Assembly: GCA_022702705.1 (NCBI GenBank)
Contig: CM040427.1
Coordinates: 76,685,283-76,749,282 of the forward strand
Reading direction: 5' to 3'
DNA length: 64,000 nucleotides
Origin: Papilionanthe hookeriana x Papilionanthe teres
Lineage: Eukaryota; Streptophyta; Magnoliopsida; Asparagales; Orchidaceae
Shown here: piece by piece, positions 43,791 through 54,056 of the stretch
Numbering within the stretch: position 1 is the first letter of the stretch
Layout: every line of letters begins with the position of its first letter
Made by a program: the position numbers and the translations under genes
Notes under the pieces: generated by a model
Told to the model about the DNA's origin: nothing
Seen by the model: only the letters and a program-made list of their open reading frames with translations
Database searches by the model: none

Positions 43791-44985
43791 AAAAATTTAA
43801 ATATGATGCTAAATTTTATTTTTAGGATGAGCTCTATTTATATAAACAGTGTAAGGATCTGATTATTAGAAGATATGTGCCACATGAAGAAATTAATCCA
43901 ATTATTCAGAGATGTCATGATTCTGAATTTGGAGGTTATTTTGGTGTTGTAAAACGGCTTATAAGATTTTACCATCTGGATTTTATTGGCCTACTCTTTT
44001 TTGTGATGTTTATAAATATCTTAAATTTTGTGATCGATGTCAAAGAGTAGGTAATATTTCTAAAAGAAATGAAATGCCTCTGAATTATAATTTGGAAGTT
44101 GAAATTTTTGATGTATGGGGATTAGATTTTATGGGACCATTTACACCTTCATTTGGAAATTTATATATATTGGTTGCTGTTGATTATGTTTCGAAATGGA
44201 TTGAAGCTGTTGCTTTACCAAGATGTGATGCTCGGAGTGTTTCTAAATTTTTAAAGAAAAATATATTTACAAGATATGAAATGTTGTGAGTGATTATAAC
44301 TGAAACAATTAAATTAAGAGATTAATTGAAAAATATAATATTATTCATAGGATCTATACTGCTTATCATCCCCAGACTAGTAGTTTAGCGGAAGTATCGA
44401 ATAGGGAAATTAAAAGAATTTTGGAGAAAACAGTGGATATTCATAAATTAGATTGGTCTGCTAGACTAGATACCGCATTATGGGCTTATAGGACTGCTTT
44501 TAAGACCCCTATTGGAATGTCTCCTTATAGATTAGTATTTGGCAAAACTTGCCATTTGTCGGTTGAATTGGAGCATAAAGCATATGGGCGATTAAGGAGT
44601 TGAATTTTAATTTGAAAAATGCGGGAGAGAAAAGATTTATGCAATTGAATGAGTTTGACGAAATTAGAAATGAATCATATCATAATGATAGAATTTATAA
44701 AGAGAAAATGAAATTGTGGCATGATCAGAAGATATTGAAAAAATGAGTTGAACTTGGAGAAAGAGTTTTATTATATATTACGAGATTGAAATAATTTCTT
44801 GGAAAACTTAAGTCCAGATGGATGGGACCTTTTACTGTAGTGAAAGTTCATTCTTTCGAAGCTGTTGATATCGAGGATGCTAAAACTGGAAATATTTTCA
44901 AGGTTAATGGGCATCGTTTAAAACCTTAATATGGAGGGTTTTTACCAGATTTCAAAGAGGTTTTATTGCTGAGTCATCCTAGTTA
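43791..44985 (+). pseudogene. pol: Integrase of element B
   Basis: The zinc-finger region is readable in pieces (LYLYKQCKDLIIRR, IIQRCHDSEFGG). The core starts MPLNYNLEVEIFDVWGLDFMGPF (first Asp) and KWIEAVALPRCDARSVSKFL. At 44289-44330 the expected second-Asp block (DGGTHF) is missing: VIIT runs straight into unrelated residues, so a small deletion removed a catalytic residue. The C-terminal part reads TPIGMSPYRLVFGKTCHLSVELEHKA, LQLNEF-like, and VNGHRLKP to about 44930. Confidence 0.85.
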
Positions 44986-44998
44986 ACTAAATGGTTTG

Positions 44999-45044
44999 TC
45001 GGGCTGACGACGTTAAACAAAGCGTTTTATGGGAGGCAACCCAT
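44999..45044 (+). other. Conserved post-pol motif, element B
   Basis: CGGGCTGACGACGTTAAACA, then AAGCGTTTTATGGGAGGCAA followed by CCCA. Directly downstream of integrase; the best-preserved copy with D. Confidence 0.7.
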
Positions 45045-45416
45045 GTGTACTTGTGTGTTGTGTTTGCTTGCTTATTGTTGTTTGTGCTTTTAGTTTCATA
45101 TTTAAGAATCCTAATTACCCCTAAATAAGTTAAAAATTAAAAATATATTGGATCGTATTGCAAAAATGAAGTATTTCAAGCCAAATGAAGTTCAGTGAAA
45201 ATTTTTACCACTGGCGCTGCTAGCGCCCTATTCTTTTAAAAGTAGCCGAATTTCTAGTTTGAGCGCCGCCGGCACCCAAATTTTGGTTGATAGTTTTTAA
45301 TTTTTAAAATGCAATTTTTGGCGGTTTTGAATGGGATCTTCTTCCTTAAAACACCCAAAAACTCCAAATCCATAACCACCAGAAAAATGAAAATTTTCTT
45401 TCCCAGTTCACATCCC
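45045..45416 (+). promoter_or_regulatory. Pol-ORF3a spacer with GC module, element B
   Basis: 45213-45282 carries GGCGCTGCTAGCGCCC and GAGCGCCGCCGGCACCC, followed by TTTTTGGCGGTTTTGAATGGG. The same order is seen in the U3 of this element's LTR (GCGCCGCCGG motifs, then GTTTTGGCGGATTTTTGAAG). No ORF in the spacer. Confidence 0.6.
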
Positions 45417-46585
45417 ATGGATTCCTACTCCATTGAACTCCTTAGATCTCGTATTTAGAACCGACGGAAGTTCGTTAGTTTCGAGGCGCAACGTCTATTC
45501 CATAAAGTGATGATGAAAAGAAGGATTATCAAGGAAAGAGGCTTTGTGAATCAAGGTTTGGAGAGTCCGACTACAAGAGTTGAAGAGATAGTAAAGCAAA
45601 GGCGTTGGGAAGTGTTATGCTACACTACCGCCGCAGTGGTTGTTCCGGTCGTGAAAGAATTTTATGCAAATCTGCATGGGATCAACCAAGGATGTGTTTT
45701 TGTGCGAGATAGGTATGTACCATTCACTCCTGCGAGAATTAGTGATCTCTTCATGATTGAGAATGTACCTATTTGTCATTATGCAAATTTTAATGCGACG
45801 AGCGTGATATGAATGAAATCTATCATTATTTGACAGATGAGAATGAAGAATGGGAAGTAAGGGATAATGGATATATCAGTTTCTCTTCTTCATCCTTAAA
45901 TCAGGTATCAAAGCAGTGGAATTACTTTATTTCTGCAAAATTAATTCCTACTATGAAGATAAGTAAGGTAACAAAGGAAAGTGCTATTCTGAATTTCTGT
46001 ATACAAAGTGGAAGGCCAGTAGATATTGGATCAATCATTACAAAATCTGTTTTGGAATTGATTGTGCATTGATCTAAATATGGGCTTGGACACCCGTCCA
46101 CCATATTTATGTTATGTAGTCAATCACAAGTACCATATGAGAGTTGGGAAAAAGTTCTTCTCCCCTGGAGACCTATTGATCCAAATGATCTTTATGACTA
46201 CCGAGTAGTAGGAGATGAAGGAGATATGGATTTGCTTGTTGATTAGCCCACTGAGAGTTCACAACCTATTCAGCCTTACTATTCTGAAAGTTTGAGGGTG
46301 ATATTGAAGAAGATAAAGAAGTTGGAAAATGAGGTACAGAATGTTCTGAATGGTATTAATAATATTTCTGATTTATTTGATCACATTGATTGAAGGATGA
46401 AAGAGCAATTTGATCATACTGGTCGGATAGAGTTGGGTTTGATTAATCTGTTGAAGAAGAATGTTGTGGTGGCTAAAGATTCATTTGATGAATTCTCATA
46501 TCGTCCCTTCTACAATCTGTTCATTCATCGTCAATCAATTGGAGACATTTGGGAGGATGATAGTTTTGAGACTGATGAGGAGTAA
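45417..46585 (+). pseudogene. ORF3a of element B
   Basis: Start ATG at 45417 as in A and C; a TAG at 45456 interrupts after 13 codons. The frame then continues RRKFVSFEAQRLFHKVMMKRR, W.VLCYTTAAVVVPVVKEFY and LHGINQGCVFVRDRYV to a frameshift near 45809. It goes on as IYHYLTDENEEWEVRDNG, SKQWNYFISAKLIPTMKISK, ESAILNFCIQ and PVDIGSIITKSVLELIV. After a stop it reads LGHPSTIFMLC, and the tail is LFDHID, RMKEQFDHT and YRPFYNLF, ending 46585. Member of the putative plant transposon protein family; function unknown. Confidence 0.82.
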
Positions 46586-47379
46586 TTAGTGGATTATGTA
46601 TGCTACTTTGTTATGTTTGAGTGTTTGCTTTGATTATTATGTTGTTTTCTTTGCTTTGCTTTGCTTTAGTAGGGTGTTCTTGGACTATGCTTTGATTTCT
46701 TGTGTGTACTTAGGACTTAGTGCTTGCTTATCGTAGTGTACTTGCAACACTAAGGATCTAAGGAGTGTTTCTTTTATTTGATGAACATATGTGTGTAATT
46801 GTTGTATCGTGGATTTTATATATGAAAGTGATGTGATCTGTTGTTTGTGTAAAGTGATGTTATTTTGTGTTTATGAGATGAAATAGCTGCTTATTGATGT
46901 GTTAAATAGGACTGCGCAGGTTAAAACGATTGAAATTATGAAAAAAAAAAAATTTTGAACTCAATGGAATTTTAGACTAGCGCCGCCGGCGCCCAAATGC
47001 TGAAAATAGTCGGGGACCCTTAAAAATTCGCGAAAATTTCCTGGGACCCATTTTTTCGCCATTTCCTTCCTCTCCCACCTCCATGTTCGCGATTTTGAAG
47101 CTTTAGGGCTCATTAGATCTAGGAGTAGAGAGGATTTCAAGAATTTCTGAGGCCAGATCTGCACTTCTCTTAGTAAGCGCTTTACTTTAAGCTAAAATTT
47201 TTGAATTTTCGCCATGTGAAACTCTCACATTGTTTGGATGATATTTTTGGGAGATTTTTGAGAAAAAATGAGGTTTCCTATGATGGAATTTGTTCTTACT
47301 TATTTAGATTAATGCTTGGAGTTAGTACATTGTGGATTTGGGATTTATTGGTAAATTTTTGCAATTTTTAGAAATTCAC
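46586..47379 (+). promoter_or_regulatory. ORF3a-ORF3b spacer with GC module, element B
   Basis: Noncoding. AGCGCCGCCGGCGCCC at 46980-46993 is the same motif as in this element's U3. Otherwise AT-rich; the minus-strand frame at 46961-47164 is not credible as a gene. Confidence 0.55.
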
Positions 47380-48504
47380 ATGGCTCCTAGAATGAGTAAG
47401 GGGAAGCGAAAATTTGATTGGGACGATGAAAGATTTGTTAATATTAAGGCTCAGTTTCGCTTCAACTCTCTGTTGCAAAATAAGAAGTGTATTCAGGATC
47501 GAGCGTTTGAGAATCCTGGTGGATCTGTGGAACAGTTGATTTCTGTACGGAATTGGGAGCGTTTATGTTACTTTTCTGCTAATGCTGTTCTGGGAGTAGT
47601 CTTAGAATTTTATGCTAAAGTGCTCTGGTCTGAGACGGAATATGTGCTAGTCCGAGGGAAACTAGTTGAGTTCACCCCCAACACGTATCAACGCATTTTA
47701 TCAAATTCAAGAACCGTTTGTTTGTGAATTTGATAATTTTGATACTAGTGAGGGGAATTTGATAAGTGTGATCACGTATCTGACCGATGGAAGAGGGGAG
47801 TGGAAGATGATCAGAGACAGATGATTAACTTCTCTGCTTCTACTTTAAATGTTGCTTCTAAAGTGTGGCATTATTTCATTTCTGCGAGACTGTTACCTTC
47901 TTATCATCACAGCGAAGTTACTAGGGATCGAGCTATTTTGAATTATTGCATCCAGAATATGAAGAAGATCGATATTTAAGCCATTGTTTTCAAGAGCATT
48001 CACTCTATTGCCAAAGGAGAAACCACTGGTGGATTAGAACATCCTGCCCTAATTCATGCCCTTTGTGTTCAGTATAGAGTTGAATATAGTAGTTCTGAGG
48101 AAGTGGCGATACCTTTGAGACCGATTACGAAGACCATTATTCGTACTTATGAGGCTCATGTGGGTGCAAGAGAGGAGAGTAGGAGTACTGATATTCCTAC
48201 CACGAGCCATGATGTTCCATCTACTTCTGAGTCCCCGACACTATTTGATGTCATGGAGCAGTTGAGATTGCAAAGTGATAGTATTGATAGGATGCATAGT
48301 CGGATGGATGTATACGAGGCCAGGAGTGATGTGAATGAAGACTATTTGCCGAGAAGAGTTGAGTTCGATATTGCTTATTATGATGCTCAGGCCAGATTTA
48401 TGAGAGCAGATACTGGGGTGATATTTCCTACTTGCCCTGGTTATACACCGTACAGGCCTAGACCTTCTGACCCTGCAGACGATGCTGGTGATGATGAGTG
48501 GTAG
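47380..48504 (+). pseudogene. ORF3b of element B
   Basis: Start ATG 47380 (MAPRMSKGKRKFDWDDERF), parallel to MIPRQKRRLEYDETRF in C. Core W.RLCYFSANAVLGVVLEFY, then VLVRGKLVEFTP. After a frameshift near 47690 it reads EPFVCEFDNF, VITYLTDGRGEW, VWHYFISARLLPSYHHSEV, RAILNYCIQN, LEHPALIHALC, PLRPITKTIIRTYE and a Ser/Thr/Pro linker. The intact C-terminus (48103-48504) has a helical stretch (LFDVMEQLRLQSDSIDRMHS) and FDIAYYDAQARF, ending in acidic DDAGDDEW. Two breaks and a stop at 47978. Paralogue of ORF3a. Confidence 0.82.
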
Positions 48505-49810
48505 TTTTATACTTCTGTGTTGTACTTTTGTGTTTTGTTATGTGTCGTTGTGTTATATTATATGTAATGTGTGAAACTGTCTGTAGTATTTTCTTTAGAT
48601 GTACTGTAGTATTTTTTTAATGTAGCAGTTGCACTTGAAACTTTAAAAATGTTAAATGTTATGTTTAATGTTTTGATAGTTTATTAGTATTTGTAATATT
48701 TTTTAAAAAAATGTGTCAATGTTGGTATTTTTTTTTCTTTAACCCGGCAGATTTTTAAATGTTATATATATCACTGCTACTAATTGTTTCATACTTGCTA
48801 GCTGTAAAATTTTGATTAATACCATATAGATTATGAAGACTTCAAAATTCCGGCACAAAAAAGTTAGTTCTTTTACTCTCTTTTATTATATTGCAAAAAT
48901 TTAAGTTTAGGGGAGGGTAGAAAGGATATTAACTCTTTTTTATCCTAAATTAAAATATTTTCAAAAAAAAAATTATTAACATAATTCATAGCAGTAGAAC
49001 TTCATTTTAGATAACTAAGATTCTATTTTAATTAAATATTGAAAAAGATTTGATGAAATTTTTGGTGATAAAGGTTGATTTTATAAGGGTAAGATATTTG
49101 GTATGAAAGGATTTAATTATAGTTAACTATTTAAAGTAAAGAAAACTATATTTTTGAAATTATTAAGAGACTTAAATGATTATATGTTGAGAAAAGATTG
49201 TGACTTTATGATGAACAATCAAGTTGATACCTATGTATAAAGTAAAGAGGTGTTTTAGGTTTGAACTTTATAAAGAGGAGAGTGAAGTTCAAAATCATTA
49301 AAGGCTATCCAGATACAATAATCCTCATTAAAAGAAAAAAGAAAAAAAAAGAGAAATGAAAAGATGGATTGAAAAACAATCCCAAAAAGAAGAAATAAAA
49401 AGAAATAAAAAAAAAGATGAGTAGAAGCTTGAGGAGATGTCTAATCAAAATTGGCTTCACTTGAGTCATCCTAAAGGGAGAACCTGATTTCATTTCTGAA
49501 TTTATACTTAAAGTATTAGCCTACATTCTGATGAAGTTAGCATGAAAGTCTTTTTGTATAATATTTTAAGTCACTCTTAATGTGTCAAATTATAGTTTTT
49601 CTTGAAATAAATAGGAGACTAGAACCCTTATGCTTGATTACTAAATTTTCTTATACCTGTAGAGTTGACTTGAGTCACTGAATTTCTCTCTAAAAGTCTT
49701 TCCAATATATTTCTTTGAATGAAGGATTTTAGTATTCAACAGGTGAAAAGTACATTGATATGGGTTATATCTTTATGTAGTAAAAGGATTACTTGAGGAC
49801 AAGTAATAGT
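48505..49810 (+). other. 3' UTR of element B
   Basis: Noncoding. Internal PPT-like AAGTTTAGGGGAGGGTAGA at 48903-48921; A/G-rich tract 49328-49424 between TATCCAGATACAATAATCC and AAGCTTGAGGAGATGTCTAA, the same flanks as in C, D and G. ACTTGAGGACAAGTAATAGT immediately precedes the LTR-proximal PPT. Confidence 0.75.
48903..48921 (+). promoter_or_regulatory. Internal PPT-like tract, element B
   Basis: AAGTTTAGGGGAGGGTAGA, about 910 bp upstream of the LTR-proximal PPT; followed by a TTAACT-containing stretch as in C and D. Confidence 0.6.
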
Positions 49811-49826
49811 TAAGTTTGGGGGATTT
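49811..49826 (+). promoter_or_regulatory. Polypurine tract of element B (LTR-proximal)
   Basis: TAAGTTTGGGGGATTT abutting the TGATGCACC start of the 3' LTR. Confidence 0.85.
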
Positions 49827-51472
49827 TGATGCACCAAAAATATATACTCTTTTAGCTATATGTTTTTACCTATTTTTAGTGATATTGCACTTTAAAGGAA
49901 GGTATTTTTCATGATTTGTTGCAGGTATGATGATTATAGGTGATTGGAGTGAAAATATGCAAAAAGGAACGAATTTGGAGCAAAATGGAGCAACTTGAAG
50001 GAAAACAGCTTCTGACACTGCCGGCGCCAGAATGGGCGCCGCTGGCACCCTCTTCCAGAAACTTCAGCAATTATTGGCAGGATAGGGTGCCGCCGGCCCC
50101 ACTATCGGGCACCGCCGGAGCCCTATGTCGGTTCATTTCAAATTGAAGAGTTTTGGCGGATTTTTGAAGGGGTGCTTGAAGAAACTATTGGGGAATTTGT
50201 TCCAAACATAAAATTAAGTGTTCAAAACGAAAAAGAAAAAGAGGATTATTGTAGAGAGTGTAAGGAAAGTGTGAGTGAGAGTTAGGGTTTGTGATTTGAA
50301 GAGAGATTCTTCTCTAAGGAGGGGAGAAGAGGGAGTAAAGTGAGATATTGCTTCTTCATCTTTGTTCCAAGGAGGAAATCAAGTGTTGCAAGGAATAGGA
50401 AAGGAATCAAAGGAACTTTGAAGGAATTTGCTTGCGGAAGAGAAGGAGAAAAGTTGTATTTGCTATCGTGGTTTGTATTATTTTTTTTATATAAAAAATC
50501 CATGTTTTATTGTATCTTCTCCATGATTTGTGAGTAGTTTCCTTTACCTTTCTTCTTGCATAAAGTAGTGACGATGTGGTGATGTGGAATTGATGTGCCC
50601 TTAAAGTGTTATAAAAGTTGTGATGGTCCTCTCATTTGGAACTTAATTTACTTTTCAATCCGGCCAATTGATTTGTTAAAATATGTTGAGGAACATTAAT
50701 TCCAAAAGAATTGAATGTTCTACAACAAGAATGAAGAACCAATTCAATGTCCGTGAATGAATTGCGTAGTTCATAGGGATTAAGTGTAAATAAATAGGGA
50801 AATGAGTTTGGATGGACTTCAAATTGGAGGTTTCATGGTGACATAATGGGATCCCCAATTTGGTCCTAAGATTGATAACTAAAGCCTATGGTTAGCCTTC
50901 GGGTGAAGGGTGAGTGGGAGCTCCATAGTGAGAGTCGGTATCCTCCCAGTCTAGCCTTAGATTTAGTGACTAAACTTAAGATATGTCAATGTTCTTTACA
51001 TGCTTGGAAGAGGATGTACTTTTTTAAGGGTAAAGAAGCAAATATGCTCCTATTTGACACAATACAGAAAATTACCATTCTTCATCATTCACAGATCATA
51101 ATCTTTATGCAGGAAGGAAGACGCTTTTCACATAGAAGTATCTTATAAATCACATAAGTTAGTGTGTGTTAGTTAAATTGGTTTAGTAAGTAGAAGTAAT
51201 TGTATTAGCTTTATTATTACCATACTTTGCATTCACTAGTTGTAGTACACTTAAGCAATTGTTACAGTTGGTATTGGATTTTAGTGCTATATTATCTGAT
51301 TTAAAGAACGTTGCCTTCCCTGGGATCGATAATCAGGACTCCATTAGAGTCATGTATTACTTGATATGATACGTATATTTGCGTTGAATTTGTGACTTTA
51401 CTAAATCATTATAAATATATAAATCTGAATTCTTAAATTCTTGCATTTTTAAGCTTATATAAAATTGTTGTC
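49827..51472 (+). repeat. 3' LTR of element B
   Basis: TGATGCACC to ATTGTTGTC, about 1.65 kb. Contains the CACTTTAAAG box (49883-49896), TTGCAGGTATGATGA (49918-49932), GC module 50012-50125, and the R/U5 block at 51320-51385. No fossil PBS near its end. The expected terminal CA is altered. Confidence 0.88.
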
Positions 51473-51960
51473 GAGCTTCGCGCCCAACGATCGGATCTCA
51501 CCCACCAGCGTGGTAAGTTTCATGGAAAATTCATTTATTGTTTCTGAATCCTCCATGTGTAACTTGTTTAGTTGTCATTTCAGTACCTGTATGCTTGTCT
51601 TCTTAACACGATCTTCACCAATTCCCATATCCCTTAGTTCGTCTCAAGCCTCTTTTGTCTTCTGTTTCTCTGCGATTACCATCATCATGGCATCCGACAC
51701 GGCTCGAGAGATGGCTACCATGACGCCTTGATGTTTGTCATCCTCTTTTTCTTCGCTTTCGATTACCGACCATACTTTTAGTGAACGTAAGATTATCTTT
51801 ATCTTAACAACCCATATGTTGTAATTTGTCTCACTTAACGTTGTAAATTGGATCGGGATTGAGAATCCTCTTGTCGTTGGCTTGATGACTCCGAGCGTCC
51901 TAAATGCATCTTCATTGTTTCCGTCTATCGCGCTCTCTTAATTCCAAGAGACTCCAATTT
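51473..51960 (-). pseudogene. gag: Copia-2 gag, N-terminal part
   Basis: Minus-strand reading from about 51930: DGNNEDAFRTLGVIKPTTRG, FSIPIQFTTLSETNYNIWVV, KIKIILRSLKVWSVIES, AISRAVSDAMMMVIAEKQK, DELRDMGIGEDRVKKTSIQV, LNKLHMEDSETINEFSMKL and TTLVGEIRSLGAK. It joins in frame to ELDDNEFVEKL on the other side of B. Two in-frame TGA codons stand where plant copia gags have Trp (EAWDEL, LKWQL). This is a DUF4219/UBN2-type gag, different from copia-1 gag. No clear start codon was found. Confidence 0.87.
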
Positions 51961-52392
51961 TTGTGCTTCGCAGATTCCACTCCGTTGGAACCGCCTCCCT
52001 TGGCTGTCCCGAGTCTGCGCGTCGCTGAACCGCTATTGTGCCTGTTCACGGAACCGTCGCACCTCATCCTCTTGGAACCTGTTTGCTAAACCGCCGCTGT
52101 TCATGAAGCGTCACGCGAAACTGAACTGTCGCGAACTCCTAAATGCCGCCTGTCGCGCCTTTCTGCAAACTCCATTGCAACCACCACTGCACATTTGCAA
52201 CAGAAACTGCGAATATTCTTTCCAGTTGGATTCACAAATTCCTTTTCCTTTGCCTTTGCCAACGAAAAGTTATTGCAAATTGCAACTATAAGTGGCATCG
52301 CATGGCGTCTTGCCTCTTTACCACCATCGTCATTCCCTCCATCTTCTACATTGACATCTGATAATTTATTTCCCTATCCATCTGAATCCCCC

Positions 52393-52393
<1 letters not shown>
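51961..52393. other. GC-richer stretch upstream of copia-2 gag
   Basis: Balanced composition with many CG dinucleotides (51960-52160), unlike its surroundings. Short overlapping open frames on both strands do not resemble any protein I know. It could be the leader of copia-2 or unrelated DNA. Confidence 0.4.
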
Positions 52394-52447
<54 letters not shown>

Positions 52448-52458
52448 CCTCCCTCCCT
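52394..52458. repeat. (CT)n then (CCCT)n microsatellite
   Basis: About 24 CT units followed by CCCT units to 52458. Confidence 0.97.
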
Positions 52459-52460
52459 TT

Positions 52461-52568
52461 AGGTCTGCCAAAACAGCTCGTTGTTCACAAACAGCTCGTG
52501 TTCGTCTCGTTAGCGAAGTTAATGAGTCGAACACTGTTCGTTCGTGTTCGGCTCGTTTTGGCTTGAAA
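52461..52568. repeat. GTTCG-rich repeat, copy 1
   Basis: Opens AGGTCTGCCAAAACAGCTCG and continues with alternating GTTCG, GAACA and CTCGTT words. Related copies begin at 52871 and 53287. Confidence 0.7.
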
Positions 52569-52581
52569 TATTACTCATCAA

Positions 52582-52582
52582 T

Positions 52583-52665
<83 letters not shown>

Positions 52666-52677
52666 GAGAGAGAGAGA
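52582..52677. repeat. (AT)n microsatellite with (GA)n tail
   Basis: About 80 bp of alternating AT, then GAGAGAGAGAGAGA. Confidence 0.97.
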
Positions 52678-52870
52678 TGAAAATTATTTTTAAAAATTTT
52701 AGTTAACTACAAGGCTATGAGGATTTCTAATCAATTAAACTTATTAATTAATAAAATAGAATAAAAATTATTAAATTATAATCAAATGATGTTTTAATAT
52801 AAACAATAAGTTTTAAATCTTGCCCCAACCCTTAACATGTTGTGGCTAAGTGATTAAGGTTGTCAAAACT

Positions 52871-53060
52871 AGAGCTGTCAAAAAACTCATTGTTCGCGAA
52901 CAGTTCATTTTCAGTCCATCAAGGAGTTCGTGTTCGATTCATTCGATAAGTAAACGAGACGAACACGAACAATTTTTTTTTCATTTGGTTAGTTAAATGA
53001 ACCAAACACGAACAATGATGCGTTCGTTCGTGTTCGAATCATTATTGTTCGAAATATAAA
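52871..53060. repeat. GTTCG-rich repeat, copy 2
   Basis: Opens AGAGCTGTCAAAAAACTCAT, with GTTCGCGAACAG and both GTTCGTGTTCG and CGAACACGAAC words, so it is internally self-complementary. Confidence 0.7.
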
Positions 53061-53286
53061 ATAATTTAAAATAGTTATATACAAAAAAATTATGATATTT
53101 TAAAAAGTTAAATTTTATAAATTATAATATATAATAAAGTAATAATAATAATATATTAATATACTATATTAGTAATATATTAATATATTAAATTAGTAAT
53201 ATATTAGTATACTAATATAGATGTTTTATATTTATATAATAGTAGTTATATAATTAATATAATATATTATTTATGTACATTAATAT
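53061..53286. other. AT-only stretch between GTTCG repeats
   Basis: Almost pure A/T with repeated TAATATATTA words; no gene. Confidence 0.7.
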
Positions 53287-53565
53287 TAGGGCTGCCAAAT
53301 TGGCTCTTCGTTTGTGAACAGCTCGTTTTAGACTAGTGTTCGACTCGTTCGTTAAGAAACGAACACGAACTGTGACTTCACGAATAATTTCAAACACGAG
53401 CTTATTTCAAACAAACTAAATATCAAATGAACCGAATACAAACACAAGCTCTGTTCTTTCATGTTCAGTTTGTTTACAACCCTATTCAAAACGACTCTTT
53501 GTTCGTGAATAGTTTGTGTTCGGCTCGCTAAGCAAACGAGCTGAATACGGACATATACAGAAAGT
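53287..53565. repeat. GTTCG-rich repeat, copy 3
   Basis: Opens AGGGCTGCCAAATTGGCTCT, contains GTTAAGAAACGAACACGAAC and a second CGGCTCGCTAAGCAAACGAG block. It runs directly into LTR fragment H. Confidence 0.7.
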
Positions 53566-53574
53566 TGTAAAGTG

Positions 53575-53983
53575 CGGTTCAACAGTCGATCTCGCCGTCG
53601 GCGGCCTCGAGCTCGCCGTTGGCGGTCTCGAGGTCGCCATCGGCGGCCTTCTAGAATACTAAACCTTGGACCCTTCTGCATAAGCCCCGCTGTCGGCGGC
53701 CTCAATCTCGCCGTCGGCGGCCTCTCTTGTAATATATTATGAACTCTCGAAAAAAATCCACTGTCGACGCCGTCGAGCTCTCCTTCGGTGCCCTAGAACA
53801 AATTTTCATAATTTTGGTCCTTTTGCTACAAATTATCTCCTTTTTGCATATTTTCACTCCATTGTCCATAAATCAACATATCTGCAAAAAAAACATCAAA
53901 ATAATCATTCTTTAAAGTGCAATATCATCAAAATCAATATAAAATAGGCATGAAAATCTTAACATTTTTTCATTGGGTTAGGT
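53575..53983 (-). repeat. LTR fragment H (start of a C-type LTR)
   Basis: Minus orientation: U3 start near 53983 (ACCCAATGAAAAAATG, cf. ACCCAAGGAAAAAG in C), CACTTTAAAG box at 53915-53928 and GC module 53583-53785 with well-kept CGCCGTCGGCGGCCTCG motifs. The rest of the LTR is missing; it abuts GTTCG repeats on one side and G's 3' UTR on the other. Confidence 0.8.
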
Positions 53984-54038
53984 ATGAATTATATATTTTG
54001 ATATTTGCTTTCTTCCATGTTAATTATATTCAAAATCT

Positions 54039-54056
54039 AAGTTTGGGAAGGGAAAT
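54039..54056 (+). promoter_or_regulatory. Internal PPT-like tract, element G
   Basis: AAGTTTGGGAAGGGAAA, about 860 bp upstream of the PPT at 54901. Confidence 0.55.

Larger units (their letters stand above)
41441..51472 (+). mobile_element. Athila-lineage element B
   Basis: Plus strand: truncated 5' LTR (41441 to about 42508), RT to integrase, post-pol motif, ORF3a, ORF3b, 3' UTR with two polypurine tracts, and a complete 3' LTR (49827-51472). GAGCT flanks both ends (41436-41440, 51473-51477). Joining the outer sequences restores a continuous copia gag frame, which fixes the insertion. The rest of the 5' LTR, PBS, gag and protease are deleted. The two LTRs show about 14 differences over their first 190 bases by eye count, so B is of similar age to C. 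Confidence 0.9.

Noticed and set aside
51465..51731. 88-residue plus-strand open frame at the right end of B
   Set aside because: It is the antisense of copia-2 gag, whose minus-strand reading gives a clear gag domain.
52195..52566. 123-residue open frame with a long Ser-Leu repeat
   Set aside because: It runs through the (CT)n microsatellite; the repeat is translated simple sequence.
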